From Bacteroidota bacterium (GTDB taxonomy: Bacteria > Bacteroidota > Ignavibacteria > Tepidaquicellales > Tepidaquicellaceae), in the NCBI GenBank assembly GCA_018266845.1, contig JAFDZO010000017.1, positions 90,606 through 154,605 of the forward strand: a stretch of DNA of 64,000 nt, read 5' to 3'. The position numbers were made by a program, and so were the translations under genes. Under the pieces are notes generated by a model that saw nothing but the letters and a program-made list of their open reading frames with translations, made no database searches and was not told the origin of the DNA. Positions 16,694 through 25,705 of the stretch are shown in pieces (position 1 is the first letter of the stretch; each line of letters begins with the position of its first letter).

Positions 16694-17947
16694 TTATTTT
16701 ACCAAAATCATTTTTTTTGTTTCGGTAAACTCATTTGTTTTTAATGTATAGAAATAAACTCCACTGTTAATTCCTCCGGCATTGAAGGTAATTTCATAAC
16801 TTCCCGGTAATAGGTTTTGGGTTATCAAGGTTTGAACTTCTTTCCCTGCCATATCAAAAATTTTCAATGAGGCAAAAGTAGAGTTTTTGATATCAAAATT
16901 AATTTTTGTAGATGGATTAAACGGATTAGGATAATTTTGATATAAAGCAAAACTTTCAGGTACTGCTTGAGAAGATTGTGTAACAGAAACTAAACCACCC
17001 GAGTTTGTTCTAACAATACATCCGTTTTTTCCAACAGCAATACCATTGTTAATATCCGCAAAGTTTACATAATAAAGAAAATCTCCCGATTGATTTGATT
17101 GAATAGTCCAGTTATTCCCGGCATCATAAGAACGCATAATCACACCATTATTTCCTACAACCGAAATAGTCATAGCATTATGATAAACAGGAATATGAAT
17201 GGCCGAAGTTGAAAAGTTAGCAAGTTTTGCTATCCAAGTTTCACCCCCATCTGTAGTTTTCAATATATATCCATTAGTAAATGAAGAGCTTCCTCCACAT
17301 ATAATCCCGGTATTTTCATCTATAAAACTGACTCCATAGTAATTTATATTATTAAAACCTGTATTTTTAACGGACCATGAATTTCCACCATTCGTAGTTT
17401 TAATAACCGTACCATTATAACCAACAGCATATCCCGTATTCAAATCAACAAAATTTACTTCAATAAGAATTTGATTTACCCCAGTATTTAATAAAGACCA
17501 ATTTACTCCTCCATTTGTACTTTTATACATGTCACCATTACTGGCCGTAATAAACCCAATATTTGAGGTTTCGCCACCAACTTTTACAAAGGTAACTTCA
17601 TTTAGGTTGGCGTTTGTTCCCAAAGTAATAACATTCCAAACAGCCCCTCCATTTGATGTATTTAATAACAAGCCCCCTTCGCCTACAATTGTCCCAATAG
17701 ATGAGTTAACAAAACAAACTTTATGAAGATTTGAATTCACACCAATATTTGTTAACATCCAATTTGCCCCTCCATTTGTTGTAGTTCTAACAAGTCCATT
17801 GAACCCAACAACAATTGCTTTGTTAATATCAAACATATAAACTCCACCTATTGTATTAGTAGTATTTGAGGTTTGTTTATACCAGCCATAACCCGCATAT
17901 ATTGGAAATGTATAGGCAACTAAAAAAATGAATATTAATTTTTTCAT
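16694..17947 (-). CDS. Secreted YCF48-like repeat protein with T9SS sorting domain, copy 3
   Basis: 417 residues if started at the ATG at 17947 (MKKLIFIFLVAYTFPIYAG, a good signal peptide). An in-frame ATG at 17968 would add seven residues (MKITIKV) and cannot be excluded. The body has repeated units such as GYAVGYNGTVIKTTNGGNSW and GIAVGKNGCIVRTNSGG. The Por sorting domain starts at NYPNPFNPSTKINFD and ends TKKMILVK. The repeat part has diverged well away from copies 1 and 2. It is divergent from the FkbM gene across a 180-bp AT-rich gap that should contain both promoters. Confidence 0.86.
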   Translation of the reverse strand: MKKLIFIFLVAYTFPIYAGYGWYKQTSNTTNTIGGVYMFDINKAIVVGFNGLVRTTTNGGANWMLTNIGVNSNLHKVCFVNSSIGTIVGEGGLLLNTSNGGAVWNVITLGTNANLNEVTFVKVGGETSNIGFITASNGDMYKSTNGGVNWSLLNTGVNQILIEVNFVDLNTGYAVGYNGTVIKTTNGGNSWSVKNTGFNNINYYGVSFIDENTGIICGGSSSFTNGYILKTTDGGETWIAKLANFSTSAIHIPVYHNAMTISVVGNNGVIMRSYDAGNNWTIQSNQSGDFLYYVNFADINNGIAVGKNGCIVRTNSGGLVSVTQSSQAVPESFALYQNYPNPFNPSTKINFDIKNSTFASLKIFDMAGKEVQTLITQNLLPGSYEITFNAGGINSGVYFYTLKTNEFTETKKMILVK

Positions 17948-18130
17948 AACTTTAATAGTTATTTTCATTATTTTATGTAAAAAAAATTAAAAAATCAAGT
18001 AATTATTTTAGAGCGAGGTATGAAAAAATGTGTCTTTATTTTTTGCAATTTATATATGGGGGTGATTTCCATTTCTGTTTTTTCTCATTGGTATTATAGA
18101 TAATTTGTAAATCATTTAAGATAGAGATAA

Positions 18131-19069
18131 ATGATTTCTTTTATTTATAACAGTTTTGTAAATTCTTGCAATAAAACCGAATATTGGGATAAGGTAAAAA
18201 ACGTACTGTTTGGTGGAATTCGTAAAATTATACTATTTTTTGCAGATCCTTTAGTTACTTATAAACTTTGGAATTATTATGTTAAAATCCCTTTTTCTCA
18301 TAATTTACCGGTTGTTATTGTTTCGAACAAAAACTACAACACAAATCTACCAAGAATTTCGACTTATATAGATTCTAAGTACCCTAGTCCTTCTCTAATT
18401 GATATAGGGGCAAACATAGGTGATACCGCAGCGCTCCTAAGAAGTTTTGTAGATTTTCCAATAATGTGCATAGAAGGTGATAATAATTACTATAATTTGC
18501 TAAAAATTAATACTTCAAACATAAATGGTATAAAACATATCAAATCATTCCTTGGTGAGCATAACGAAGAAATTAATGCAGTTATACAAACCGAGAGGGG
18601 AACCGGAACTATATCTAATACAAAAAATTCTTCTATACAAACTAAAAAATTAGACACTATTATTTGCGAGAATTCAGAATTTAAAAACGCAAAACTATTA
18701 AAAATAGATACCGATGGTTTTGATTTTAAAATTATGAAGGGGGCTACTGAACTTTTACAGAATACAAAACCCGTTATCTTCACTGAGTTTGACCAGAATT
18801 TAATGAAGCAGATAAATGAAGATTATAACGATATGTTTGCATTTTTCAAAAAATATAATTATGAATACATTATTTTCTATGATAACTTCGGAGATTATTT
18901 ACTTTCTATAAATATTAATGAGACCGAAAAGATAGAGGATATAACGAGTTATTTCGACAACAGAAATACAGATAAATTTTGTGATATATGTGTCTTTCAT
19001 AAAGACGACAAAGACATATTTGAACTTACCCGAAAGAAAGAGATAGAATTTTTTTCTAAGAACAGGTGA
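18131..19069 (+). CDS. FkbM-family methyltransferase
   Basis: A 312-residue SAM-dependent methyltransferase of the FkbM type. Motif I is LIDIGANIGDTAALLR (about residues 96-111), followed by an acidic CIEGDNNYYNLL and the FkbM-typical LLKIDTDGFDFKIMKGA and PVIFTEFD. Such enzymes O-methylate sugars or polyketides. Its stop overlaps the GTG start of a GT9 gene by 4 nt, so it probably methylates a glycan made with that enzyme. It uses AT-rich codons like its neighbours. Confidence 0.85.
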   Translation: MISFIYNSFVNSCNKTEYWDKVKNVLFGGIRKIILFFADPLVTYKLWNYYVKIPFSHNLPVVIVSNKNYNTNLPRISTYIDSKYPSPSLIDIGANIGDTAALLRSFVDFPIMCIEGDNNYYNLLKINTSNINGIKHIKSFLGEHNEEINAVIQTERGTGTISNTKNSSIQTKKLDTIICENSEFKNAKLLKIDTDGFDFKIMKGATELLQNTKPVIFTEFDQNLMKQINEDYNDMFAFFKKYNYEYIIFYDNFGDYLLSININETEKIEDITSYFDNRNTDKFCDICVFHKDDKDIFELTRKKEIEFFSKNR

Positions 19070-20253
19070 AAAAATCTTTCCTAAAAAAATTTATTAATAA
19101 TCTTCGCGAAGATTTACCAATTCAAATTGTAAATCTGTTTGTATTTATTCAAGACCTCTTTTACAAAACCCCTCCTGCCCAAAACAAATCCGAAAAATAT
19201 ATTTTAATAATCCGAACCGACTTACTTGGTGATTTTATTATATGGCTAAGAGCTTTAATTCTTATTGCAAAAAAATATCAAAAAGAAAATTACAAGGTAG
19301 TGCTAATAGGAAATGAAATTTGGTTTCCTCTTGCCGATAAGACAAAAGTTTTTGACATACTAATTCCGCTTAACAGAAAAAAATATTTTAAAGATTTTAC
19401 CTATAGAAAAAACATTCTAAACGAAATTAATAAGTTTAGCATTGAATTCGTTTTTCAAACCGCTTACTCCCGTGATTTTGCCGTAGCTGATTCGATTGCT
19501 AAAAATGTAAATGCCAAAAATAAAATTGCTTTTATAAGAAAACCGGAAGCAGAATTTTCACTTTGGAATTTTATTAGTAACGGATGGTATTCAAAGTTAC
19601 TCACTCCAAATACTCATAATCAGTTTGAGATTTACCGTGTAAAAGAGTTCCTAAATGAAATAAATATTCCGATTGAAAAATACTCAACCGACTTAACAGA
19701 ATATTTCAAACCTCCGCCTGGTGAGAAAAATTACTTTGTAATTCTGCCGGGAGCGAATGCTGCCCGAAGATGCCTTGAACCTGAAAAATTTGCAGAAATA
19801 ATCACAAACATAAAAAATAAAACGGGATGGGATTGTTACCTATGCGGAAGCAAAAGTGAAATTAGTTTAGGAAATCAGATTCAATCTAAGTTAGGTTTTG
19901 AAAGTAATAATTTAATAGGGAAAACTTCACTTATTGAGTTAGGAGATGTATTAATAAATTCAGAATTGGTAATAGGAAATGAAACTGGCACGCTCCACTA
20001 CGCAACGGCTTTGAATAAGAATTCATTATGTATTTTAGGAGGCGGGCATTTTGGAAGATTTATGCCTTATGAAAAAAGTGTTACTGAAAATTCAATTTTA
20101 CCTACGGTTGTATTTAAAAAGATGGAGTGCTTTAACTGTCATTGGCGATGTATTTATACCGATAAAAAAAATTCCATTGCACCATGTATATCACAGTTAA
20201 CATCTGAAAATATCTTGAAAGTACTAAGCCCTCTGCTTCCTGTAATGAGTTAA
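19066..20253 (+). CDS. Glycosyltransferase family 9 (heptosyltransferase-like) 2
   Basis: A 395-residue GT9 protein starting at a GTG that overlaps the FkbM stop (GTGA). It has ILIIRTDLLGDFIIWLRALI in the first domain and FVILPGANAARRCLEPEKF in the second. LVIGNETGTLHYATAL and a C-terminal cysteine motif (MECFNCHWRC, C-x2-C-x3-C) follow. Membrane-associated LPS or glycan glycosylation is the likely role. It converges with the methyltransferase gene (4-nt overlap of the ends), so together with FkbM it forms a two-gene + strand operon. Confidence 0.87.
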   Translation: MKKSFLKKFINNLREDLPIQIVNLFVFIQDLFYKTPPAQNKSEKYILIIRTDLLGDFIIWLRALILIAKKYQKENYKVVLIGNEIWFPLADKTKVFDILIPLNRKKYFKDFTYRKNILNEINKFSIEFVFQTAYSRDFAVADSIAKNVNAKNKIAFIRKPEAEFSLWNFISNGWYSKLLTPNTHNQFEIYRVKEFLNEINIPIEKYSTDLTEYFKPPPGEKNYFVILPGANAARRCLEPEKFAEIITNIKNKTGWDCYLCGSKSEISLGNQIQSKLGFESNNLIGKTSLIELGDVLINSELVIGNETGTLHYATALNKNSLCILGGGHFGRFMPYEKSVTENSILPTVVFKKMECFNCHWRCIYTDKKNSIAPCISQLTSENILKVLSPLLPVMS

Positions 20254-20966
20254 CTTGCGATGGCTTTTAGTTCAAAAGTGAAAATCTGCGGACTCGGTCT
20301 GTGATATGAACTTGCAGTAATTTTATTCCAAAAATTCTTTCTTAATCTATAAATCTTTAGCAATATCTTTACAATCGGTTTTTTGAAGGATGAAACTCCG
20401 TCTAAACCGTCAGGGTCAACAAAATCTATCTTTGTAAATCCTGCAGCTTTTAATACATATAATAGGCTTCCCGAAGTAAATAAATAGTGATGAGTGAAAT
20501 CTTCAAATCTCCAATACGAACCTGTATTTGATTGTGCGTTTGGTACCATTACACAGTATTTTCCTTCCGTGCTTAATAAACTTCGTATAGCTCTTAGGTT
20601 ATCAATCATTTTATCTTTTTCTATATGTTCAAGCACATGGCTCATTATTATAAAATCATATTTTTTATCTGAAGATTTTGTATAAGAAATAATATCATCA
20701 ACCTTAGTTACGTCTAAATTTATTTCTTTGCATTGTGCAATTGATTCGTCATTTATATCAATGCCTTTCAGATTCTTATAACCTTTATCTCTAAGAGATT
20801 TCAGCGTCTGCCCGAAACCGCATCCTATATCAAGTATTTTAGCATCTTTATTCGAAGGTAAAACTTTCATTAAATAGTTGGGAATATCATAAGTATCATA
20901 ATATTCTACTCCTATATTTCTAAATTTAAAATAGTTTTCTTCTTGAATTTTTTCTTCAATTTTCAT
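20250..20966 (-). CDS. Class I SAM-dependent methyltransferase
   Basis: A 238-residue methyltransferase with motif I AKILDIGCGFGQTLKSLRDKG, acidic residue in KGIDINDESIAQCKE and the FIIMSHVLEHIEKD motif of the Methyltransf_23/UbiG-like group. The substrate is not apparent; its position among glycosyltransferases suggests glycan or lipid methylation. It follows the DUF5683 gene by 6 nt on the minus strand and its end overlaps the end of the convergent GT9 gene. Confidence 0.85.
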   Translation of the reverse strand: MKIEEKIQEENYFKFRNIGVEYYDTYDIPNYLMKVLPSNKDAKILDIGCGFGQTLKSLRDKGYKNLKGIDINDESIAQCKEINLDVTKVDDIISYTKSSDKKYDFIIMSHVLEHIEKDKMIDNLRAIRSLLSTEGKYCVMVPNAQSNTGSYWRFEDFTHHYLFTSGSLLYVLKAAGFTKIDFVDPDGLDGVSSFKKPIVKILLKIYRLRKNFWNKITASSYHRPSPQIFTFELKAIAS

Positions 20967-20972
20967 TTTATA

Positions 20973-21518
20973 TTAAAATTTTATTTTGAAATTCACCTTA
21001 CCAGGCTGTAAGGTTACTCCCACTTTATCGCTTACATCAAAATCATATAAATGAGCATCAACATAGGCATCAACAAGATTTACGACATAAAACACGGTGA
21101 AATACAAAATGAACCTGTTTCGTTCATCCTTGTAAAAATTTCGTGATGTGAGCAGTGCCTGATTTCCTGAGGGATTTTCGGGAGTTTGGGAAGCTATATA
21201 TTGCTCCTTATAGTCCAGATATTTGTTATTCTGATTAATAATTTCATAACCGAAGTATCCGCCTGCCAATGCCACAAGAGGGAGTTTCCAATACGACTCG
21301 TTGTAATATTGTCCCGCGCCCGGCAAAGCCGCTGAAAGAAGCACAGCTTTCAGGGGAGATTTTTTCATCACAAACTTTACTTCCTGCTTAGTTTTCTTTG
21401 CAGTGTCTTTTAGCGCTTCGTATAAATCCAATTTATGGGATTTTTCATATAATACCTGCCCCCGGATTGGAGAGATAAAAAAGCACAAAACTATAAGTAA
21501 AAGGAGAATTTTTCTCAT
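20973..21518 (-). CDS. DUF5683 membrane protein
   Basis: A 181-residue protein with a signal peptide or first hydrophobic segment (1-20, ending IRGQ). The DUF5683 core follows: KKSPLKAVLLSAALPGAGQYYNESYWK, a hydrophobic helix, then RNFYKDERNRFILYFTVFY and VNLVDAYVDAHLYDFDVSD. The family is common in Bacteroidota and sits in the envelope; its function is unknown. It leads a short operon with the methyltransferase and is preceded by a strong hairpin separating it from secG. Confidence 0.85.
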   Translation of the reverse strand: MRKILLLLIVLCFFISPIRGQVLYEKSHKLDLYEALKDTAKKTKQEVKFVMKKSPLKAVLLSAALPGAGQYYNESYWKLPLVALAGGYFGYEIINQNNKYLDYKEQYIASQTPENPSGNQALLTSRNFYKDERNRFILYFTVFYVVNLVDAYVDAHLYDFDVSDKVGVTLQPGKVNFKIKF

Positions 21519-21547
21519 CGTTTGTAATACTAACTATCTTAAACAAA

Positions 21548-21580
21548 AAAAGCATCTCTAAAATTTTTAGAGATGCTTTT
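21548..21580. terminator. Terminator downstream of secG
   Basis: Arms AAAAGCATCTCTAAAA and TTTTAGAGATGCTTTT form a long near-perfect palindrome. On the minus strand a T-rich stretch follows, fitting termination after secG. Confidence 0.72.
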
Positions 21581-21605
21581 GTAAAAAAAATCGCTAAGGC
21601 AAAAA

Positions 21606-22013
21606 TTATTTTTGCTTGTTTTCTTCCTGCTGAGTTTCCTGCTTAGGAGTTTCAGTTGGTCCGTTCATCTGAGTGCCCGGGCTGTTCTGCTGCTGCGGAG
21701 GAGGTGTCTGCATCGGCGGAGGCGTTGATTGTTGCTGCGTTCCGGCATTTTTCTGAATGATGCTTTCACTGGTTGATGAACCGCTTTTATTAATAACTAT
21801 ATTTAGAAGCAATGAGCCGAGTAAAAATATGGCTGCTAAAATTGTAGTTGATTTTGTAAGAAAATCCGATGTTCTGCGGACTCCGAAGGAGGTTGCTATT
21901 CCTGAGCCGCCAAAGCTGCCGGAAAGCCCGCTGCCTTTGGATGACTGGAGCAGAACCACTGCCATTAATAGTATCGCTACAATTACTAAGATTATTATTG
22001 AAAATATGACCAT
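21606..22013 (-). CDS. secG: Preprotein translocase subunit SecG
   Basis: A 135-residue inner-membrane protein with two transmembrane helices (about 1-22 and 55-75) and the SecG signature VVLLQSSKGSGLSGSFGGSG between them. It helps SecYEG move proteins across the inner membrane. The C-terminal 55 residues are a Pro/Gln/Thr-rich tail (PPPMQTPPPQQQ) longer than in E. coli SecG, as is common in Bacteroidota. It is transcribed alone and ends at a strong terminator. Confidence 0.92.
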   Translation of the reverse strand: MVIFSIIILVIVAILLMAVVLLQSSKGSGLSGSFGGSGIATSFGVRRTSDFLTKSTTILAAIFLLGSLLLNIVINKSGSSTSESIIQKNAGTQQQSTPPPMQTPPPQQQNSPGTQMNGPTETPKQETQQEENKQK

Positions 22014-22223
22014 TTTTGCGTTTTTTAAGTAATCTGAAATTTAGAAATTTTAATCGGTTTTCTCAAGTCATTTTTTGAAGGGCTTAAGTTGCTGAAAAAA
22101 TATATAGCGAAACTTACGCCCCCTCGTAAGTTTTGAGGTAAGTTGTTGTTTTAACAATTTTTGAGTATTGAGTCTTGAGTAGTAAGTATTGAGAAAATAT
22201 ATGTTTATTTGTGCTATAAAAAT

Positions 22224-22243
22224 GGGGCGTAGTAATACGCCCC
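22224..22243. repeat. Small GC palindrome (GGGGCGTA-type)
   Basis: Arms GGGGCGTA (22224-22231) and TACGCCCC (22236-22243) with a GTAA loop. It lies just downstream of the beta-helix protein stop and may act as a terminator, but there is no T-run. The motif resembles REP-like palindromes seen in many genomes. Confidence 0.5.
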
Positions 22244-22251
22244 TACTTTGT

Positions 22252-25200
22252 TTATTTCACTAATACCATTCTTTTTGTATCTACAAAGCTGTTTGTCTCC
22301 ATTCTATAGAAGTAAACTCCGCTTGCGAACTGAGACCCGTCGAAAGTGATATTGTAACTACCTATTTCCTTATACTCGCTAACTAATTCCTTTACTAATC
22401 TTCCTACAACATCATATATCTTTATAGAAACAAACCCTGCTTTCGGCAGACTGTACTTTATCGTCGTTGCCGGATTGAACGGATTCGGATAATTTTGAGA
22501 TAGCGAGTACTTTTCAGGAATTAAATTTCCTATCACGTCAGTTTCTGTACTAGCGCTTCCGCCTATCAGCATCAAATGTTCTGCCTGAAGATTGATTTTT
22601 TCATCTTTTCCTGATGTTTTAATTCTATTTTTCATTGTCTCAATTTTTGCGTAATCACTTTTCTGCGGAAGTTTTCCTATTTTTCTATCCGATTTTTTGC
22701 TTACCGCTTTCTCATTATTTTTTGTTTCTTTCTTATATATCTCCTTTACTATTTCCTTTACAGGTTTCTGATTTTCATATTCTGTAATTTGCTCTAATTT
22801 TTTTAAATCAGAAGCCGTTGTTATTATTGAAATATGGTTCAGTTCTTTAATTCTGTTAATTTCCGTTTTACTTAGATTAAGTTTCTTTATGCTTTCTTTT
22901 TCAATTTTACCGCCAGCATTTCCTGCGAGCATATTTTCAAGTTCTTCCGCATCCCACGTTGCCAGAAGTCTTGTATTGGGGTTTGGGTGATACATTGCTA
23001 TCATTTCATACCCTTCTAAAACTTGCTCCGTTTGGTCCATATTCGTAAGGCAATACAAAGAGTATTCATACATTGCGTCACTGAATTTATCATCGTAATT
23101 TTTTGAAGCAATTTTATTTTCCAGATAAAGCTTGAAATCTCCCCAAAGAACATTTCTGTCTCCCTGATTAAAAAAAGTGTCTAAAGCCGCATAACCATAC
23201 AGCATATTGTCTAAAGCAAGATACAGATAATCGCTTGATGGAAACGAATCAATTAAGTTTTTTCCTGTTGTAATATCATCAAGGTAATAATAATTATTAT
23301 AGAAATCACACATTCTTCCGTACAACCTTTCGTCAGCAGGAACAGTTTGGGAATATATACTTGTTACAGGAACAGTATCGTTTACATCACCTCCTTTATC
23401 ATTTATCTGCGAGCCGGTTACGTTTTCTAAACCGTTATTGCAGTTCATGTTTGGTGTCCAATCTACAGTCATTGGCGGGAATCCGCTGTAATTTAAAATA
23501 TAACTCTGCGGCGGAGAAGGCGAAAAACAGTTCTGAAATGATGAATAGACACTGCTGTTTGTTCCGTAATATCCGTAAAAGTGATAACCGCTTGAGTTTG
23601 TGATGAAACTATTTATTCCGTAGTTTGTAAAAAATCTCTGGTCAAGCGCATCAGAAAAAATGTTTCCCTTGAAGTCAGAATTGTTAACATAAGTTTCAAG
23701 GGTGTTGTTTCCTCCCTCATACAACAAACTTGTTTCGCCGCTTACCGATGGAGCTAAAATAGGAAAGCCCTTATAACCGGCGTAAATATTATTATATTTG
23801 GCTTTCATCACATTTCCGTAGATTTGAACCAAGCCTTGCGAAAGAAAAATATTTTTTTCTACATTCTGATTGTTAAAAAAGTTATTCTTTATGCTTCCGT
23901 CTGCTTTTCGCAATATGACATTATAATATTCAGGGCTGCTATTATTGTATGTGGCAAAATTGTTTCCGTAAATATATACTCTTGTTTGCTGATTCAAATA
24001 TCCCGCAACAATAACCGACGCTTTTCCGCCGTTGAATGTATTATTCATTATTTTCACATTTTCCTCAACGTAAAAGTTTGCCGCCGCTTCCTCTTCAGAG
24101 GGAATATAGTCATTTCTTATGTACATCTGAACGTATCCGCCGTTAAATGTATTACCTGTAAACAATCCGTCTATTATATTAAGTCCTACTAAGCCATAAC
24201 CTGATGCAGGAATATTGAAAGTATTGTTTGTTATTGCAGAACTAAAATGTGATATTGCGGGATAACTTATCTTCACTCCGTTTTTGGCATTGTTGAACGT
24301 ACAGTTTATTATAGTATCTTCACTGCCGGGGCTTTCTAATACAATTCCTTCCCACAGGTTATTATTGCTTGTATTAAATGTAACGTTCTTTGCATTTATT
24401 CGTGCGCCGTTTTTGAAGACGAGCTTAGAGTTTTGTCCCATTGTAATTTTTGCGCCCATTTTAAGAAGTAAAAAACTTCCTGAGCCGTCAAATGTTACAG
24501 TAGAATTTTCGCCTATCTGAAAATTTGCATTGCTATCTATAACAATAAAGCCCCCGTTATTTATTATTTTATCATTGCCAATCAGTTTAAGAGAAGAATT
24601 TTCAAAAACTCTCATACAAGAAAGCGGGCTCCACATTTGTGTTGCGCTTGAGTCTATTACTACTCCGCCCCTATGCATCATTATTTCTGAATTATTTTCT
24701 CTTATTACAGTCGAGCCTGCCCTAAGAACTAGTGTGTCACCTAAATCAGGACCTGAACCAAACACCCAAAGAACTTTATTTCTTTTTAACACAATAGTAT
24801 CTCCTGCATTTGCAATAATTTTTAGAGTTTTGTAAATAAACTCACTTGGATCAAGAACAGCGATTCCAGGTGTCATGTACATATCTCCAGCTCTATAAAA
24901 TGGTAAATTAGGGTTATCATAGTATATATCATTTTGAGTATTGAAACCATCTTTATCAACAAAATTTACAGCGTCTTTATTACGAAATACTGTATCAAGA
25001 ACTATTTTTGTGCCTATTGCCAATTCTCTAAATAAACTCCCCGAATACTTTCTACTAATTCCGAACGGAGTTGTACGCACTTTAAATTCTTTTGCCCATG
25101 GAGAGTTTCTTCCAAGCATAAATTCCCACATCTTTATCTCTTTAAATTGTTGATTGAACTTTATAGTGTCTGTCTTTACATTATGATTCGCATCAAAAAC

Positions 25201-25698
25201 AATAAAAGGATTACCGTTATTTTCATAGTACTCAAGCCCCCAGTCAGCATGATATCCGTCACCTCCATTTGTATCAATTCCTAATTTTGAATCTAATGTA
25301 TTCAGGTAAAACCTTATTGTTTTACTTGTATCGTTTATGGGTCTGAACGTAATAAGGTATTTTGCAAACCCCCACCTTTTAAAATGATAGCAGCTTGCCT
25401 CACTAAAACATGAAGCTAATGTCATTATATGTCCGCCTTGAATTGTATCTTTTTGAAACACTATTTGTGAATCAATGACTTCGCTGCCGCATAATCTTCT
25501 ATGAATTCCCCCATTATAAATTTCATATAACCTGTTATTAAGATTTCCGCTTTCCACTCTGTTATATCCTTCAAAAGGGATAGTTACAATTCTCATTTCT
25601 ACTTCCATAGGAGTTATATCGCTGCGAAAGGTCAAATCCCAAACCGCAAATAGAGAGTTTACCGATAGGATAAAGAATAAAACTAATAATTTTTTCAT
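22252..25698 (-). CDS. Large secreted beta-helix protein with T9SS sorting domain
   Basis: An 1148-residue exported protein with signal peptide (1-18, ending LFAVW). About residues 300-700 show parallel beta-helix features: hydrophobic short strands alternating with Asn-rich turns (NNTFNGGKASVIVAGY, NNFATYNNS). A charged Lys/Glu-rich linker (about 950-1040) follows. The Por domain has NYPNPFNPATTIKYSLP, SGVYFYRM and TKRMVLVK at the end. Such proteins are surface or released factors, often polysaccharide binding or degrading, but no catalytic motif is recognised. It follows the propeller protein gene by 7 nt, so the two are probably co-transcribed. Confidence 0.87.
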   Translation of the reverse strand: MKKLLVLFFILSVNSLFAVWDLTFRSDITPMEVEMRIVTIPFEGYNRVESGNLNNRLYEIYNGGIHRRLCGSEVIDSQIVFQKDTIQGGHIMTLASCFSEASCYHFKRWGFAKYLITFRPINDTSKTIRFYLNTLDSKLGIDTNGGDGYHADWGLEYYENNGNPFIVFDANHNVKTDTIKFNQQFKEIKMWEFMLGRNSPWAKEFKVRTTPFGISRKYSGSLFRELAIGTKIVLDTVFRNKDAVNFVDKDGFNTQNDIYYDNPNLPFYRAGDMYMTPGIAVLDPSEFIYKTLKIIANAGDTIVLKRNKVLWVFGSGPDLGDTLVLRAGSTVIRENNSEIMMHRGGVVIDSSATQMWSPLSCMRVFENSSLKLIGNDKIINNGGFIVIDSNANFQIGENSTVTFDGSGSFLLLKMGAKITMGQNSKLVFKNGARINAKNVTFNTSNNNLWEGIVLESPGSEDTIINCTFNNAKNGVKISYPAISHFSSAITNNTFNIPASGYGLVGLNIIDGLFTGNTFNGGYVQMYIRNDYIPSEEEAAANFYVEENVKIMNNTFNGGKASVIVAGYLNQQTRVYIYGNNFATYNNSSPEYYNVILRKADGSIKNNFFNNQNVEKNIFLSQGLVQIYGNVMKAKYNNIYAGYKGFPILAPSVSGETSLLYEGGNNTLETYVNNSDFKGNIFSDALDQRFFTNYGINSFITNSSGYHFYGYYGTNSSVYSSFQNCFSPSPPQSYILNYSGFPPMTVDWTPNMNCNNGLENVTGSQINDKGGDVNDTVPVTSIYSQTVPADERLYGRMCDFYNNYYYLDDITTGKNLIDSFPSSDYLYLALDNMLYGYAALDTFFNQGDRNVLWGDFKLYLENKIASKNYDDKFSDAMYEYSLYCLTNMDQTEQVLEGYEMIAMYHPNPNTRLLATWDAEELENMLAGNAGGKIEKESIKKLNLSKTEINRIKELNHISIITTASDLKKLEQITEYENQKPVKEIVKEIYKKETKNNEKAVSKKSDRKIGKLPQKSDYAKIETMKNRIKTSGKDEKINLQAEHLMLIGGSASTETDVIGNLIPEKYSLSQNYPNPFNPATTIKYSLPKAGFVSIKIYDVVGRLVKELVSEYKEIGSYNITFDGSQFASGVYFYRMETNSFVDTKRMVLVK

Positions 25699-25705
25699 AA
25701 GCCAA

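Noticed and set aside
22014..22251. Riboswitch upstream of secG
   Set aside because: Short repeats are present but no known riboswitch fold or conserved core could be recognised, and it lies upstream of secG only by position.
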